The translations under genes were made by a program, and so were the position numbers. The notes beneath the pieces are model-generated. The model had not been told where the DNA came from and made no database searches. It saw only the letters and a program-made list of their open reading frames with translations. A stretch of 64,000 nt of DNA from Ignavibacteriota bacterium (GTDB lineage Bacteria; Bacteroidota; Ignavibacteria; Ignavibacteriales; Melioribacteraceae): the NCBI GenBank assembly GCA_013112585.1, contig JABFGH010000002.1, forward strand, positions 62,001 through 126,000, read 5' to 3'. Positions 56,695 through 64,000 of the stretch are shown one piece after another. Positions within the stretch are counted from its first letter, which is position 1. Each line of letters begins with the position of its first letter.

Positions 56695-57855
56695 ATGAGA
56701 TATTTAATAGTTATAATATTAATCTCGTCAATTATGCTTGCTAGCGGTGGTGTTCGACATGGAACTTCAAATCCATATTTGTTGCCGCAGGGTTATGAAA
56801 CAAATTCGTACCATAGTTTTGGTTTTTCAAATATTGTGTCTGCAACTATCGCTGATATTGCTACTTCAAATCCAGCTTCATTGACTGGCTTTTCAGTTCC
56901 CTCATTTGGGTTTAAATCTGAATATTCAACGAAAATTAATAACGCATATTATGGTATAGGGTATGAACGCTTAAATCCTCTACTGCCCAAAGCTGCGGGT
57001 TTGGTCTTTCCAATTGATAATTTTTGGATTGGTGCCTCGTATAATCAAAAATATTCCGGTCATAAAACAGCCGATATTTTAGTTACAACAACGCAAGATC
57101 CAACTGGAAGTTCAGGAGAAACTGAATCTATCAATTATGAAACTGCAGCCCACTGTTTTTCACTAATTGGAGCGATTAAGTTTGATGAATTGTTCAATGG
57201 CGACGGAAGTTTATCAATAGGAGCGCAATTAAATTATGATTATTTAAAAAATAATGACACATACCTTAATGCGGTAATTGATAGAAGTGGAAGCACTCAA
57301 AGTTTTAAATTGGGAACAGTGTTAACTCTTAATAGTGATATAAGTTTTGGATTGCTTTATGAATCAGGTATTGAAATAATTGGGGAAGGAAATATTGAAC
57401 AGTCCATTTTAGTTTTGGATAATGACCCCTTGCAAAGACCTCCGGGATTTTACAAGGTCAATAATGATATTTCCTTTGAATCTCAATTACCGGGGCATTT
57501 AGCTATTGGTGTTGCAATTCATGCCAGTGAATTTTTATGGCTTTCACAGACCTCTTCGCTAACTCTTTGGAAATCCGTGAACGATAATTATAATAACTCA
57601 TTGGATTTATCAGTTGGGGGAGTTTATAGGCTGCCTGACCTGTTTGATATTTCTTTTGGGATTTTATATGCTGACGGTGATTACTTAAATTCAAGTTATG
57701 TTCAAAAGATGATAGCAGTTTATTTGAATGCAGGTATTAGATATGCATTTAGTAATTTCGATGTAATTCTTGAAATAAATGACAGTCATTTGCTTTCGAA
57801 CGAAAGTAGAAAGCATACAAAATTTGATTTTGGTGTTGGATATTCATTTAACTAA
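56695..57855 (+). CDS. Outer-membrane barrel-like protein, tandem paralogue 2
   Basis: 386 residues with a signal peptide (about 1-18, ending LASGG). SFGFSNIVSATIADIATSNPASLTGFSVPSFGF, GLVFPIDNFWIGASYNQKYSG and LQRPPGFYKV align with the preceding gene, so a tandem duplication with divergence is likely. It ends in strand-like KFDFGVGYSFN. Function unknown. AAAGGA lies before the ATG. It is followed by a lipoprotein gene after 14 bases and may be co-transcribed with it. Confidence 0.75.
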   Translation: MRYLIVIILISSIMLASGGVRHGTSNPYLLPQGYETNSYHSFGFSNIVSATIADIATSNPASLTGFSVPSFGFKSEYSTKINNAYYGIGYERLNPLLPKAAGLVFPIDNFWIGASYNQKYSGHKTADILVTTTQDPTGSSGETESINYETAAHCFSLIGAIKFDELFNGDGSLSIGAQLNYDYLKNNDTYLNAVIDRSGSTQSFKLGTVLTLNSDISFGLLYESGIEIIGEGNIEQSILVLDNDPLQRPPGFYKVNNDISFESQLPGHLAIGVAIHASEFLWLSQTSSLTLWKSVNDNYNNSLDLSVGGVYRLPDLFDISFGILYADGDYLNSSYVQKMIAVYLNAGIRYAFSNFDVILEINDSHLLSNESRKHTKFDFGVGYSFN

Positions 57856-57869
57856 CGGTTGAGGTTTGG

Positions 57870-58400
57870 ATGAAAAATTTGATTTTCACTATTTGTCTAT
57901 TGGGAATATTTAGTAGCTGCAGTTTATTAGATAATCCTCCCAACGAAAGTGAGCAAAGTATTTTCTTTGAATTAGAACATGTTAACTATGCATGGGGTTA
58001 TCAGCATGCCGGATTTTATGTGAATAGGAAGGGTGAAGTTTTTACTTATCAATATGAGTCAAACAGCGCACCCTGGCAGCCAAATGAAAATAATTATTAT
58101 ACTGAAGCGTAGTTGTTAAAGAAGTTGCAACCCAGCAAAAGGCATGTTAATAGTGTTGACGTAAATTCCTTAGCTGATAAGGTCGAGTTGATATTGCCTG
58201 CTATGAAAAGTGAATATAGCGATACAACATTCGTGAGTGTTGATGGTCCAACAACAAATTATATTTGCTACTACTATGATGAATCCAAAGAAAAATATTT
58301 GCGTGTGACATTGCTGAGCGATGGGGATTGGTATTATAAAAAGAATTCTACAGCAAGTGATGAATTGATTGAGTGGTTAAAGACTTTAGTTGTTAAATAA
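57870..58400 (+). pseudogene. Lipoprotein gene interrupted by an in-frame amber codon
   Basis: The first 80 codons encode a lipoprotein signal (MKNLIFTICLLGIFSSCS, Cys17) and a mature start ending NENNYYTEA. TAG follows at 58110-58112, and the same frame continues at once for 95 codons (LLKKLQPSKRH to LKTLVVK) before TAA. The downstream part has no start codon context of its own. Reading GAG for TAG would give a 176-residue lipoprotein of unknown family. This may be a recent nonsense mutation, a sequencing error or a readthrough site. Confidence 0.75.
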
Positions 58401-58423
58401 ATTAATTTGACTTAATATATTTT

Positions 58424-58897
58424 ATGATAATAAATACTTACAAATACTCCGGTGCCTACTCATTAATACTGCTTCATGAAAAACATTTAAAATTATTTCT
58501 GGATAAATGGACAGAAGCCAAAAAAATAAACTTAGCATTGCCCGAAACAACTGATCAAGATTACGAATCTTTGGAAACCCTGCTAAGGCACGTATTAAGA
58601 TCGGCAAGGGGATACATGGTTTGGATGTGTGAAAAATTAGAGCTGCCTGATCCTGAAATTGATGACCCGCCCAGTTTGGAAAATATTGAGCAACAAGCAT
58701 CAAGTTATATCGATCATCTAGTTGAAAAATGGAAAACTCCTTTATCTGATGTAGAGGAGGTTAAATTTTCTAACAAAGTTTATAATTCAAATTGGGGGGT
58801 GCCTTTCTGCATTGATGCAATGTTAGAGCATGCAGTTATGCATCCAATCAGGCATGCTTTTCAGTTGGAAAATTTAATCAAAGATAATAGAAGATAG
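58424..58897 (+). CDS. DinB-like / DUF664-type helical protein
   Basis: 157 residues, all-helical, no signal. LLRHVLRSARGYMVWMCEKL and LEHAVMHPIRHAFQLENLI place three His residues as in the DinB/YfiT metal-binding four-helix bundle. Many members are thiol-dependent transferases; the substrate here is unknown. It follows the broken lipoprotein gene by 24 bases and converges with the BNR-repeat gene, 3 bases away. Confidence 0.75.
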   Translation: MIINTYKYSGAYSLILLHEKHLKLFLDKWTEAKKINLALPETTDQDYESLETLLRHVLRSARGYMVWMCEKLELPDPEIDDPPSLENIEQQASSYIDHLVEKWKTPLSDVEEVKFSNKVYNSNWGVPFCIDAMLEHAVMHPIRHAFQLENLIKDNRR

Positions 58898-58900
58898 AAT

Positions 58901-61018
58901 TTATTTCAATAACACAAGTTTGATTGTCTTATTAAACTTCTCTGTATGAATCTGACACAAATATACGCCTGAACTTAAACTTGAACCATTTATCGGTACA
59001 GAGTGTTCTCCTGATTCATATATACTATTTGTCAACTCTAAAAGTTTTTCACCAAGGGTGTTGTAAAGAAATATTTTCACATTTGATTTTTCAGTTAATG
59101 AAAAATTAATTTTTGCAGAGTTGTTAAAAGGGTTCGGATAAACTGTAAGTTTATATTCTTGAGGTAACTCAAGTTCAGCATTTTTAATGGATGTTAGATC
59201 GGGGGCATTTCTGGTAAAAGCTCCCAATTCAGTTCCTAAAAATAAAGTATTATTTTTATGAGAATAAAAAATTGTAGAGATGTTAACCTGTGGTATTCCT
59301 TCATTGAATGGTGTGAATGTCTCACCTAAATCATTAGAATAGTAAACTGTATTTTTTAAAGCGGCATAAAGCGTACCTGAGCTATCTACTGCAAGACTAA
59401 TAACATCCTGCCCTGATAACCCTTTTAGTATCCAAGCGGTATCAATTTGACTTCTAAAATATATACCCTGCTGCGATGCAATATATTGATTCAGATTTTT
59501 ATCAGTTTCCAGGCAATATATTTGAAAATCAAAAGTGGCGGGAAAGCCCTGGCTAAAATCAATAAATGTTTCTCCATTGTCTATACTTTTCCGAATATAG
59601 TCAGTTCCATCCATCGCACTTGTTGAAAATGAATAAATATTGTCCATCCAATCTTTCTCCAGCAGATAGATTCGTTCAATAAAAAAATATTGATAATACC
59701 ATGAAACACCCTGATCAAATGATAAGTGAATACCTGTCCCCTCAGGAATTTGTCCGGGAATAGATCGATAAAAACCACCAAGCAGTTTATCGTCTTCCGC
59801 TGAAAGTATATTTAAACACGGAAATGGGAACGGATAATTGGTCCACGTATTTTCGATGTCAGAAAAATAAAGTTGGTTTCTCTGAGCCACATATATATTA
59901 TTTTTTGATTTTGAGATATCAATTACTGGTAACTTTCTTGTACTTTCAGCTTGCTGCCAGTATGCCTCAGTTAAATTTGTGTAGAATATACCTCTGTTTG
60001 TCCCTGTGTATATCCTATTGTTAAATTCATCAAAATGATTAACCTGCACATCACTTATTCCATCATCAAAAAAACTAAAGTTTGATGTATCAGCTTTATA
60101 AAGACTTTCTTTAGTCGAGAGTAGTAAAGAATTATTATCTTTAATTATTTTAAGAACATCCAAGAAGTTAATCCCAGGATTAAAATTTTGCCATGTTAAT
60201 CCATAATCACTAGTAAAATAAACACCAGAATTTGTACCTGCATAAATAGTAGAATCGTTTTCGTTGTACAAATCCCGAATGACTATGCTGTTCGATAATC
60301 CATCATTACGCGGTATCCAATTTAATCCAAGATCATTGGTAAAATATACTCCGTTGTTAGTTCCAATAAGAATTTCATTATCGCAATTCACGTTTACTGA
60401 ATAAATATGAGTATATTGTGGAAGTCCGTTATTCCTTTGTTCCCAGTTTGCGCCTTCAGTATAAGATACTAGAACTCCATAATATGAACCAATAATCCAA
60501 ACACTATCATTATGTGCAAATTTAATTTCGCCAGTTCCTCCTACATTAGAATCAAATTCAAAAATTGTCCATGAAATTCCCAAATCATTAGATACACTTA
60601 AATTATAAGGACCGTATCCTAAATGAAAAATGTGATTGGAGTTATTTTTTGTAAGATTGCCATTTTTAATTGGATGATTTTCAATCTCACTCCAAGTATC
60701 GCCAGCATTAATTGTTTTTTTTACTCTAGCTCCCCCTTGTGAAATAAAAATAATACTATCGCTTACCACTAATATCCCCGGAAAATTATAATGCCATAAG
60801 TCGTTAGTTTTTAGGAGTAATTTTTCCCAGGATTGATCTGGTTTCTTCCTATAAAGAGAACCATCTTGAAGTCCGGCGAACAATATTCCATTCGGCGTTT
60901 TAGCAATGTTACGAATATCGCCGCCATACATATTATCTGTTATCTGCCAGTTTGATTGTGCCCAACTTGAAGTTGAAATTAAAAAGCTAAACATCAAAAT
61001 AAAAATTGTGCGTCCCAT
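58901..61018 (-). CDS. Secreted BNR/YCF48-like beta-propeller protein with T9SS sorting domain
   Basis: 705 residues with a signal peptide (ending SSWAQ). The body is a chain of repeats of the type SNDLGISWTIFEF, TNDLGLNWIPRNDG, TSDYGLTWQNFNPG and SNDLGETFTPFNEG, the Asp-box pattern of sialidase-like propellers and photosynthesis-stability-type repeats. The last 80 residues are a T9SS type A tail (YKLTVYPNPFNNSAKINF, LYNTLGEKLLEL, SGVYLCQI). A surface-binding or adhesive role is possible. No sialidase catalytic residues are identified. Confidence 0.88.
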   Translation of the reverse strand: MGRTIFILMFSFLISTSSWAQSNWQITDNMYGGDIRNIAKTPNGILFAGLQDGSLYRKKPDQSWEKLLLKTNDLWHYNFPGILVVSDSIIFISQGGARVKKTINAGDTWSEIENHPIKNGNLTKNNSNHIFHLGYGPYNLSVSNDLGISWTIFEFDSNVGGTGEIKFAHNDSVWIIGSYYGVLVSYTEGANWEQRNNGLPQYTHIYSVNVNCDNEILIGTNNGVYFTNDLGLNWIPRNDGLSNSIVIRDLYNENDSTIYAGTNSGVYFTSDYGLTWQNFNPGINFLDVLKIIKDNNSLLLSTKESLYKADTSNFSFFDDGISDVQVNHFDEFNNRIYTGTNRGIFYTNLTEAYWQQAESTRKLPVIDISKSKNNIYVAQRNQLYFSDIENTWTNYPFPFPCLNILSAEDDKLLGGFYRSIPGQIPEGTGIHLSFDQGVSWYYQYFFIERIYLLEKDWMDNIYSFSTSAMDGTDYIRKSIDNGETFIDFSQGFPATFDFQIYCLETDKNLNQYIASQQGIYFRSQIDTAWILKGLSGQDVISLAVDSSGTLYAALKNTVYYSNDLGETFTPFNEGIPQVNISTIFYSHKNNTLFLGTELGAFTRNAPDLTSIKNAELELPQEYKLTVYPNPFNNSAKINFSLTEKSNVKIFLYNTLGEKLLELTNSIYESGEHSVPINGSSLSSGVYLCQIHTEKFNKTIKLVLLK

Positions 61019-61157
61019 CTAAATTGCTCCGAAAATTTAATCCCATCAGGAATAATTTCATACAATTCATTAGCTGAATTAATTATATATCAAGTTAATG
61101 AAAGAAGTTCGGAATGTAAATCAACTCCAATTAATTTTTAAGCTGATCTCACCTAAA

Positions 61158-61661
61158 TCACTCAATAATCTCCGCACCTTCGCCAACTACTTCAACAACA
61201 AACTCGTTTAAAATTTTCATCTGACCAGCACTTAATTTTTGTCCAACCTTTGCCAGGTAAACTACTCCACCTGTTAAAACTGCAGCAATACCAATAAGCC
61301 AAAACGCATGCGGAGTATGACCAAGGGTTACTTGGGATAATCCCCAAAACAAACCAACCATTGCTGCCAAACCAAGTACCGCATAAATAAATAAAAATGT
61401 TGTCCACACAGTTGAACCGGGACCAATTACGCATCTTACTTCAGTTCCTTCTTCAACCTCTTCTGTATAAACAGTAAGCTGCGGCGACCAAATATGTTTT
61501 GTTTCCTCAACAACTTGAACATGAGCAGTGCGGTCGGCTACCCAGCCGGTAACTCCTGAGCTTGTTGAGCCTATTTTTTCTTTAAACTTTTTCAATATCT
61601 CAACAGAGCTATCTTTTACTAAAAATTTAAAACGGGGTCTTACTTGAAAATGTGCTGACAT
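61158..61661 (-). CDS. Hypothetical membrane protein
   Basis: 167 residues, not recognised. A soluble N-terminal half of about 90 residues (FKFLVKDSSVEILKKFKEKIG, TAHVQVVEETKHIWSPQLTVYTEE) is followed by two membrane helices (about 96-116 and 123-141) and a short C-terminal helix. The gene stands alone between a T9SS protein gene and a repeat element; frame and composition look like a genuine gene. Confidence 0.7.
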   Translation of the reverse strand: MSAHFQVRPRFKFLVKDSSVEILKKFKEKIGSTSSGVTGWVADRTAHVQVVEETKHIWSPQLTVYTEEVEEGTEVRCVIGPGSTVWTTFLFIYAVLGLAAMVGLFWGLSQVTLGHTPHAFWLIGIAAVLTGGVVYLAKVGQKLSAGQMKILNEFVVEVVGEGAEIIE

Positions 61662-62060
61662 AATTTTTTGCTAATTATTATTAGAGGTTAGAATTTAATA
61701 ATTATTAAATAACATCGTAATTGATTTATCAATTTATAATTGCAAGGTGCTCGGAGCAGTCAAAAAAAAAATAAAAGGACTACGAAGTTAGTCCAAAGTA
61801 AATAACTATGGATGAAATCCATAGCATCGAAAAAAAATGTCAAGAACTGCAACGCAGTTCAAGTATAAGCCTGCAATATCGAATATGCTTTATTTCAACT
61901 ACATTCGTAGTTGTGATTTCTATTCTTTCTATTCTCCGCATTTCATACGGAGTTATTATAATTTGGACTACCTTTGCAGTCCGAAACCATCTTTATTTTG
62001 AGTATAGCATGTTAAAGCAACACTGCCAAAATAATTACTATTAAAAAAAATAATCTATTT
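61662..62060. other. Intergenic region with hairpin element
   Basis: 399 bases. A 78-codon frame at 61808-62044 lies entirely within the hairpin element and is not called. Apart from the element at 61777-61982 and a small hairpin TGCT/AGCA (61748-61758), I see nothing that looks coding. Confidence 0.7.
61777..61982. repeat. 206-bp inverted repeat of two three-hairpin modules
   Basis: The plus strand 61777-61869 carries three hairpins: GGACTA/TAGTCC, CTATGGAT/ATCCATAG (61806-61824) and GAACTGC/GCAGTTC (61844-61860). The minus strand from 61982 back to about 61890 carries a second copy in the same order: GGACT/AGTCC, CTCCGTAT/ATGCGGAG-type (61934-61952) and CAACTAC/GTAGTTG (61896-61913). Loops and linkers are conserved between copies while stem bases change in pairs. 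A seventh small hairpin (61873-61888) marks the centre. Confidence 0.85.
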
Positions 62061-64000
62061 TCACTCTGTTTCCGGAGCAATCTCCGGATTATCATTTATT
62101 CCGGTTTGGGCTAACTTTTCCGAATAGCCGGAAAATCTTTCATCAATTAAATTTTTGAAACCAACTAAATATTCGGCTTTAGTTTTTTCATTACCAGTCT
62201 GTAATTTTTCATGCAGCCGGTTTGCCTGCAGCAGAAACACTTCTATCTTCGATTGAATAATTTGCGGAAATAAATTCCCATCAGTTTCAACGGCTAAAAA
62301 TGGAAGTTCATCAATTTCACCGGATAATGATTCAATCACCTTTCCTTCCGCGGCTTCTTTTCCTTTTAAATTCATTTCAATATTCAATATCGATTCTGCA
62401 ACACGCGAAGGCATACACCCGAACGGTCCAATAGAAATTACTCCTGAAACATTGTTTAGTATCTCATGCAGTGCCGAACCGATTGTTAGAATTGCTTCTC
62501 CGGTTAAGGCAGGGGATACTAAATGTTTTGCGCTATTTATTATTTTATCAATATCAATTACTTCACGCTCACATAAGCCCGATCGAGAAAGTATTTTCCG
62601 AACTTTCTTTTCGATGTTGAGCTGCACTGTTTTTTTAATTCTAAATTTTAGTCGGGACTTAAAATTATATTTATCGGTAGTGTGCCCGGCTTTTATTAAA
62701 TAATTAGCATAATGAACAAACTCTGATACAGGTGCAGTTTTTACGATAACGTTTTTTTCGTTCAGCTTTTCAATTAAATCCACACGTGAAAATTCTTCGC
62801 TGCGCACAAAGATTTCACCTATCAATGCAATCTTCGGTGCATCATCATAACTAACTGTTGTCTCTACTTGCGATAAAAGGTCAGCAGAATTTTCTAACTG
62901 TTCATAAAGTTCCTTGTCGCTTCCCGATTCAATTGATTCAATAATTTTCTGCCATTCATCTTCAAGAATTATTTTTGCATCAACTTTATTTACGGCAATA
63001 GCATTAAGTGCAGAACTGATACCATTGAAAATATCGCCGATCAGCAATGCCTTCCAGCTTCTAATATCAAACTTATTTCCTAATCCCTCGTATGAATCCT
63101 CATCACTTAAGCTGTATACGCCAATGTTTTTCAACTTTTTCTTATTAATTAATTCAGTGATTGAAACTCGGTATTGTCCAAGCCTGCATGGTCCGTCGCC
63201 GGTTGGAATAAAAACTAATGTTCTTTCATCTTCCGCTTTTGTTTTATTGTAATATTCTAAAACTGTTCCGGCAGTTAATATTAAAGGAAGGCATTCCTTA
63301 CAAGTCGTGCTTCCTCTCCCTAACTTTAATGTGTCAAAAGTGTAAACGGGCATTGACTCGGTGTTGATACCGATATGTCTAAAAGCCGCTGCCACTGCGC
63401 TCGTCATGTATCTACCCATATTCGGGATTATCATTTTCACTTTGGGATCAAAGATGGAAATCTTATTGCTCTCCGAATCAATTATGGTTGACTTGTCATC
63501 CACTGTTAAAGGTTTGAATCCATTACCGTCGGGATCAGAAAAATTATTTTTACCAAGCTGGCGGTAACTTCTTACAATATCAAGAAACGCTTCAATGCGC
63601 GTATTCAATCCTGCATCTGCGGAATGACTGTCGAGTTCCAATGTTAATGAGGGCTTGCTTTCCATAATATTTCTGAAGTAAGTGATTATAAACGAATCGG
63701 GACCGCAGCTAAAATTAGTAATGTATGATGCATAAAGCTGCGGATGATTTTTAACAAAGTGAGCAGTCTTAAGAATCTGTCTTCCTGTTCCCCAATACAT
63801 GTGATCAACACATTCTTGGTCGCTGACCTCGAGAAAGTCGAGCGGGATGATTGTTACATTCCTTGATGAAAATTTTTGCGGAATACCAAGATTTGCTTCC
63901 TTTGCAAAAGCACTGTAGGCTCTGCCGACAAGCACAACGGCAAAATTATTTTTATCACTTCCCAATTCCTCAAGTGCCTGCCTGCCGATTGACTTAAACT
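62061..64000 (-). CDS. CoA-dehydratase-activase-type protein, C-terminal part (start outside window)
   Basis: At least 646 residues are visible, and the frame is still open at the window edge (FKSIGRQALEEL before the apparent TTG start at 63965), so the protein is longer. Conserved pieces are VVLVGRAYSAFAKEANLGIP, cysteine motifs NFSCGPDSF, CKECLPLILTAG, GDGPCRLGQYR and GPFGCMPSRVAESIL, and HLVSPALTGEAILTIGS. These fit the large BadF/BcrA-type activase fused to 2-hydroxyacyl-CoA-dehydratase-like halves (DUF2229-type), which carry iron-sulphur clusters. The ATPase domain would lie beyond 64000. Substrate unknown. It ends in an acidic tail. Confidence 0.82.
   Translation of the reverse strand, partial: FKSIGRQALEELGSDKNNFAVVLVGRAYSAFAKEANLGIPQKFSSRNVTIIPLDFLEVSDQECVDHMYWGTGRQILKTAHFVKNHPQLYASYITNFSCGPDSFIITYFRNIMESKPSLTLELDSHSADAGLNTRIEAFLDIVRSYRQLGKNNFSDPDGNGFKPLTVDDKSTIIDSESNKISIFDPKVKMIIPNMGRYMTSAVAAAFRHIGINTESMPVYTFDTLKLGRGSTTCKECLPLILTAGTVLEYYNKTKAEDERTLVFIPTGDGPCRLGQYRVSITELINKKKLKNIGVYSLSDEDSYEGLGNKFDIRSWKALLIGDIFNGISSALNAIAVNKVDAKIILEDEWQKIIESIESGSDKELYEQLENSADLLSQVETTVSYDDAPKIALIGEIFVRSEEFSRVDLIEKLNEKNVIVKTAPVSEFVHYANYLIKAGHTTDKYNFKSRLKFRIKKTVQLNIEKKVRKILSRSGLCEREVIDIDKIINSAKHLVSPALTGEAILTIGSALHEILNNVSGVISIGPFGCMPSRVAESILNIEMNLKGKEAAEGKVIESLSGEIDELPFLAVETDGNLFPQIIQSKIEVFLLQANRLHEKLQTGNEKTKAEYLVGFKNLIDERFSGYSEKLAQTGINDNPEIAPETE

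Noticed and set aside
61808-62044. 78-codon frame near the right end
   Set aside because: It lies within the hairpin element; its residues simply follow the palindromes.

Overview
The window is AT-rich, densely coded bacterial chromosome. I read it as a member of the FCB group (Bacteroidota/Chlorobiota/Ignavibacteriota), most likely an Ignavibacteria-like lineage. Three signs point there. Several secreted proteins end in type IX secretion (T9SS) sorting tails with the NxPNPFNP motif. TonB-dependent receptor and PorV-like outer-membrane proteins are present. The ATP synthase operon stops after atpG, with no atpD or atpC beside it, as is known for Chlorobi-type genomes. Taxonomy is inferred from gene content only.

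Layout. 1-4.1 kb: ATP synthase genes atpB(partial)-E-F-H-A-G. 4.1-7.9 kb: a protein-targeting and translation cluster (ffh, rpsP, khpA, rimM, trmD, rplS) closed by a clear terminator. 8-9.2 kb: an MqnA-like protein and a DUF1761 membrane protein. 9.2-14.7 kb, minus strand: CapA-like metallophosphatase, a phosphoglycerate-dehydrogenase-like enzyme, urocanate hydratase, a small unknown protein and adenosine deaminase. 14.9-16.5 kb: a TPR lipoprotein and a DUF3467 protein. 16.6-23.1 kb: a four-gene cassette (secreted beta protein, FecR-domain protein, large predicted barrel, CHASE2-adenylate cyclase) that looks like an envelope-to-cAMP signalling unit. 23.1-23.8 kb: a gene-poor stretch with inverted repeats. 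23.8-29.8 kb: envelope proteins and the LPS-export permeases LptG and LptF. 30-33.6 kb: M20 peptidase, YgfZ-like protein, cobalamin adenosyltransferase, a heptamer repeat tract and tmRNA.

33.8-54.7 kb is a chitin / N-acetylglucosamine locus. It holds a GH9 enzyme and a NodB-type deacetylase that appear to be one protein split by a frameshift at an A9 run, a GH18-like T9SS protein, a NagX-like acetyltransferase, NagA, a SIS-domain protein, an MFS transporter and a ROK sugar kinase. Beside the kinase lies a paralogue that has lost its catalytic residues. The locus ends with a TonB receptor, an unknown secreted partner, a PorV-like barrel, a T9SS chitinase (GH18) and a GH20 hexosaminidase. Together these could bind and cut chitin outside the cell, import the products, and phosphorylate and deacetylate GlcNAc.

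54.8-64 kb is more accessory: palindrome arrays, two tandem paralogous outer-membrane proteins, a lipoprotein gene broken by an in-frame amber codon, a DinB-like protein, a T9SS BNR-repeat protein, an unknown membrane protein, a 206-bp inverted repeat built from two covarying three-hairpin modules, and the C-terminal part of a large CoA-dehydratase-activase-type protein that runs off the window.
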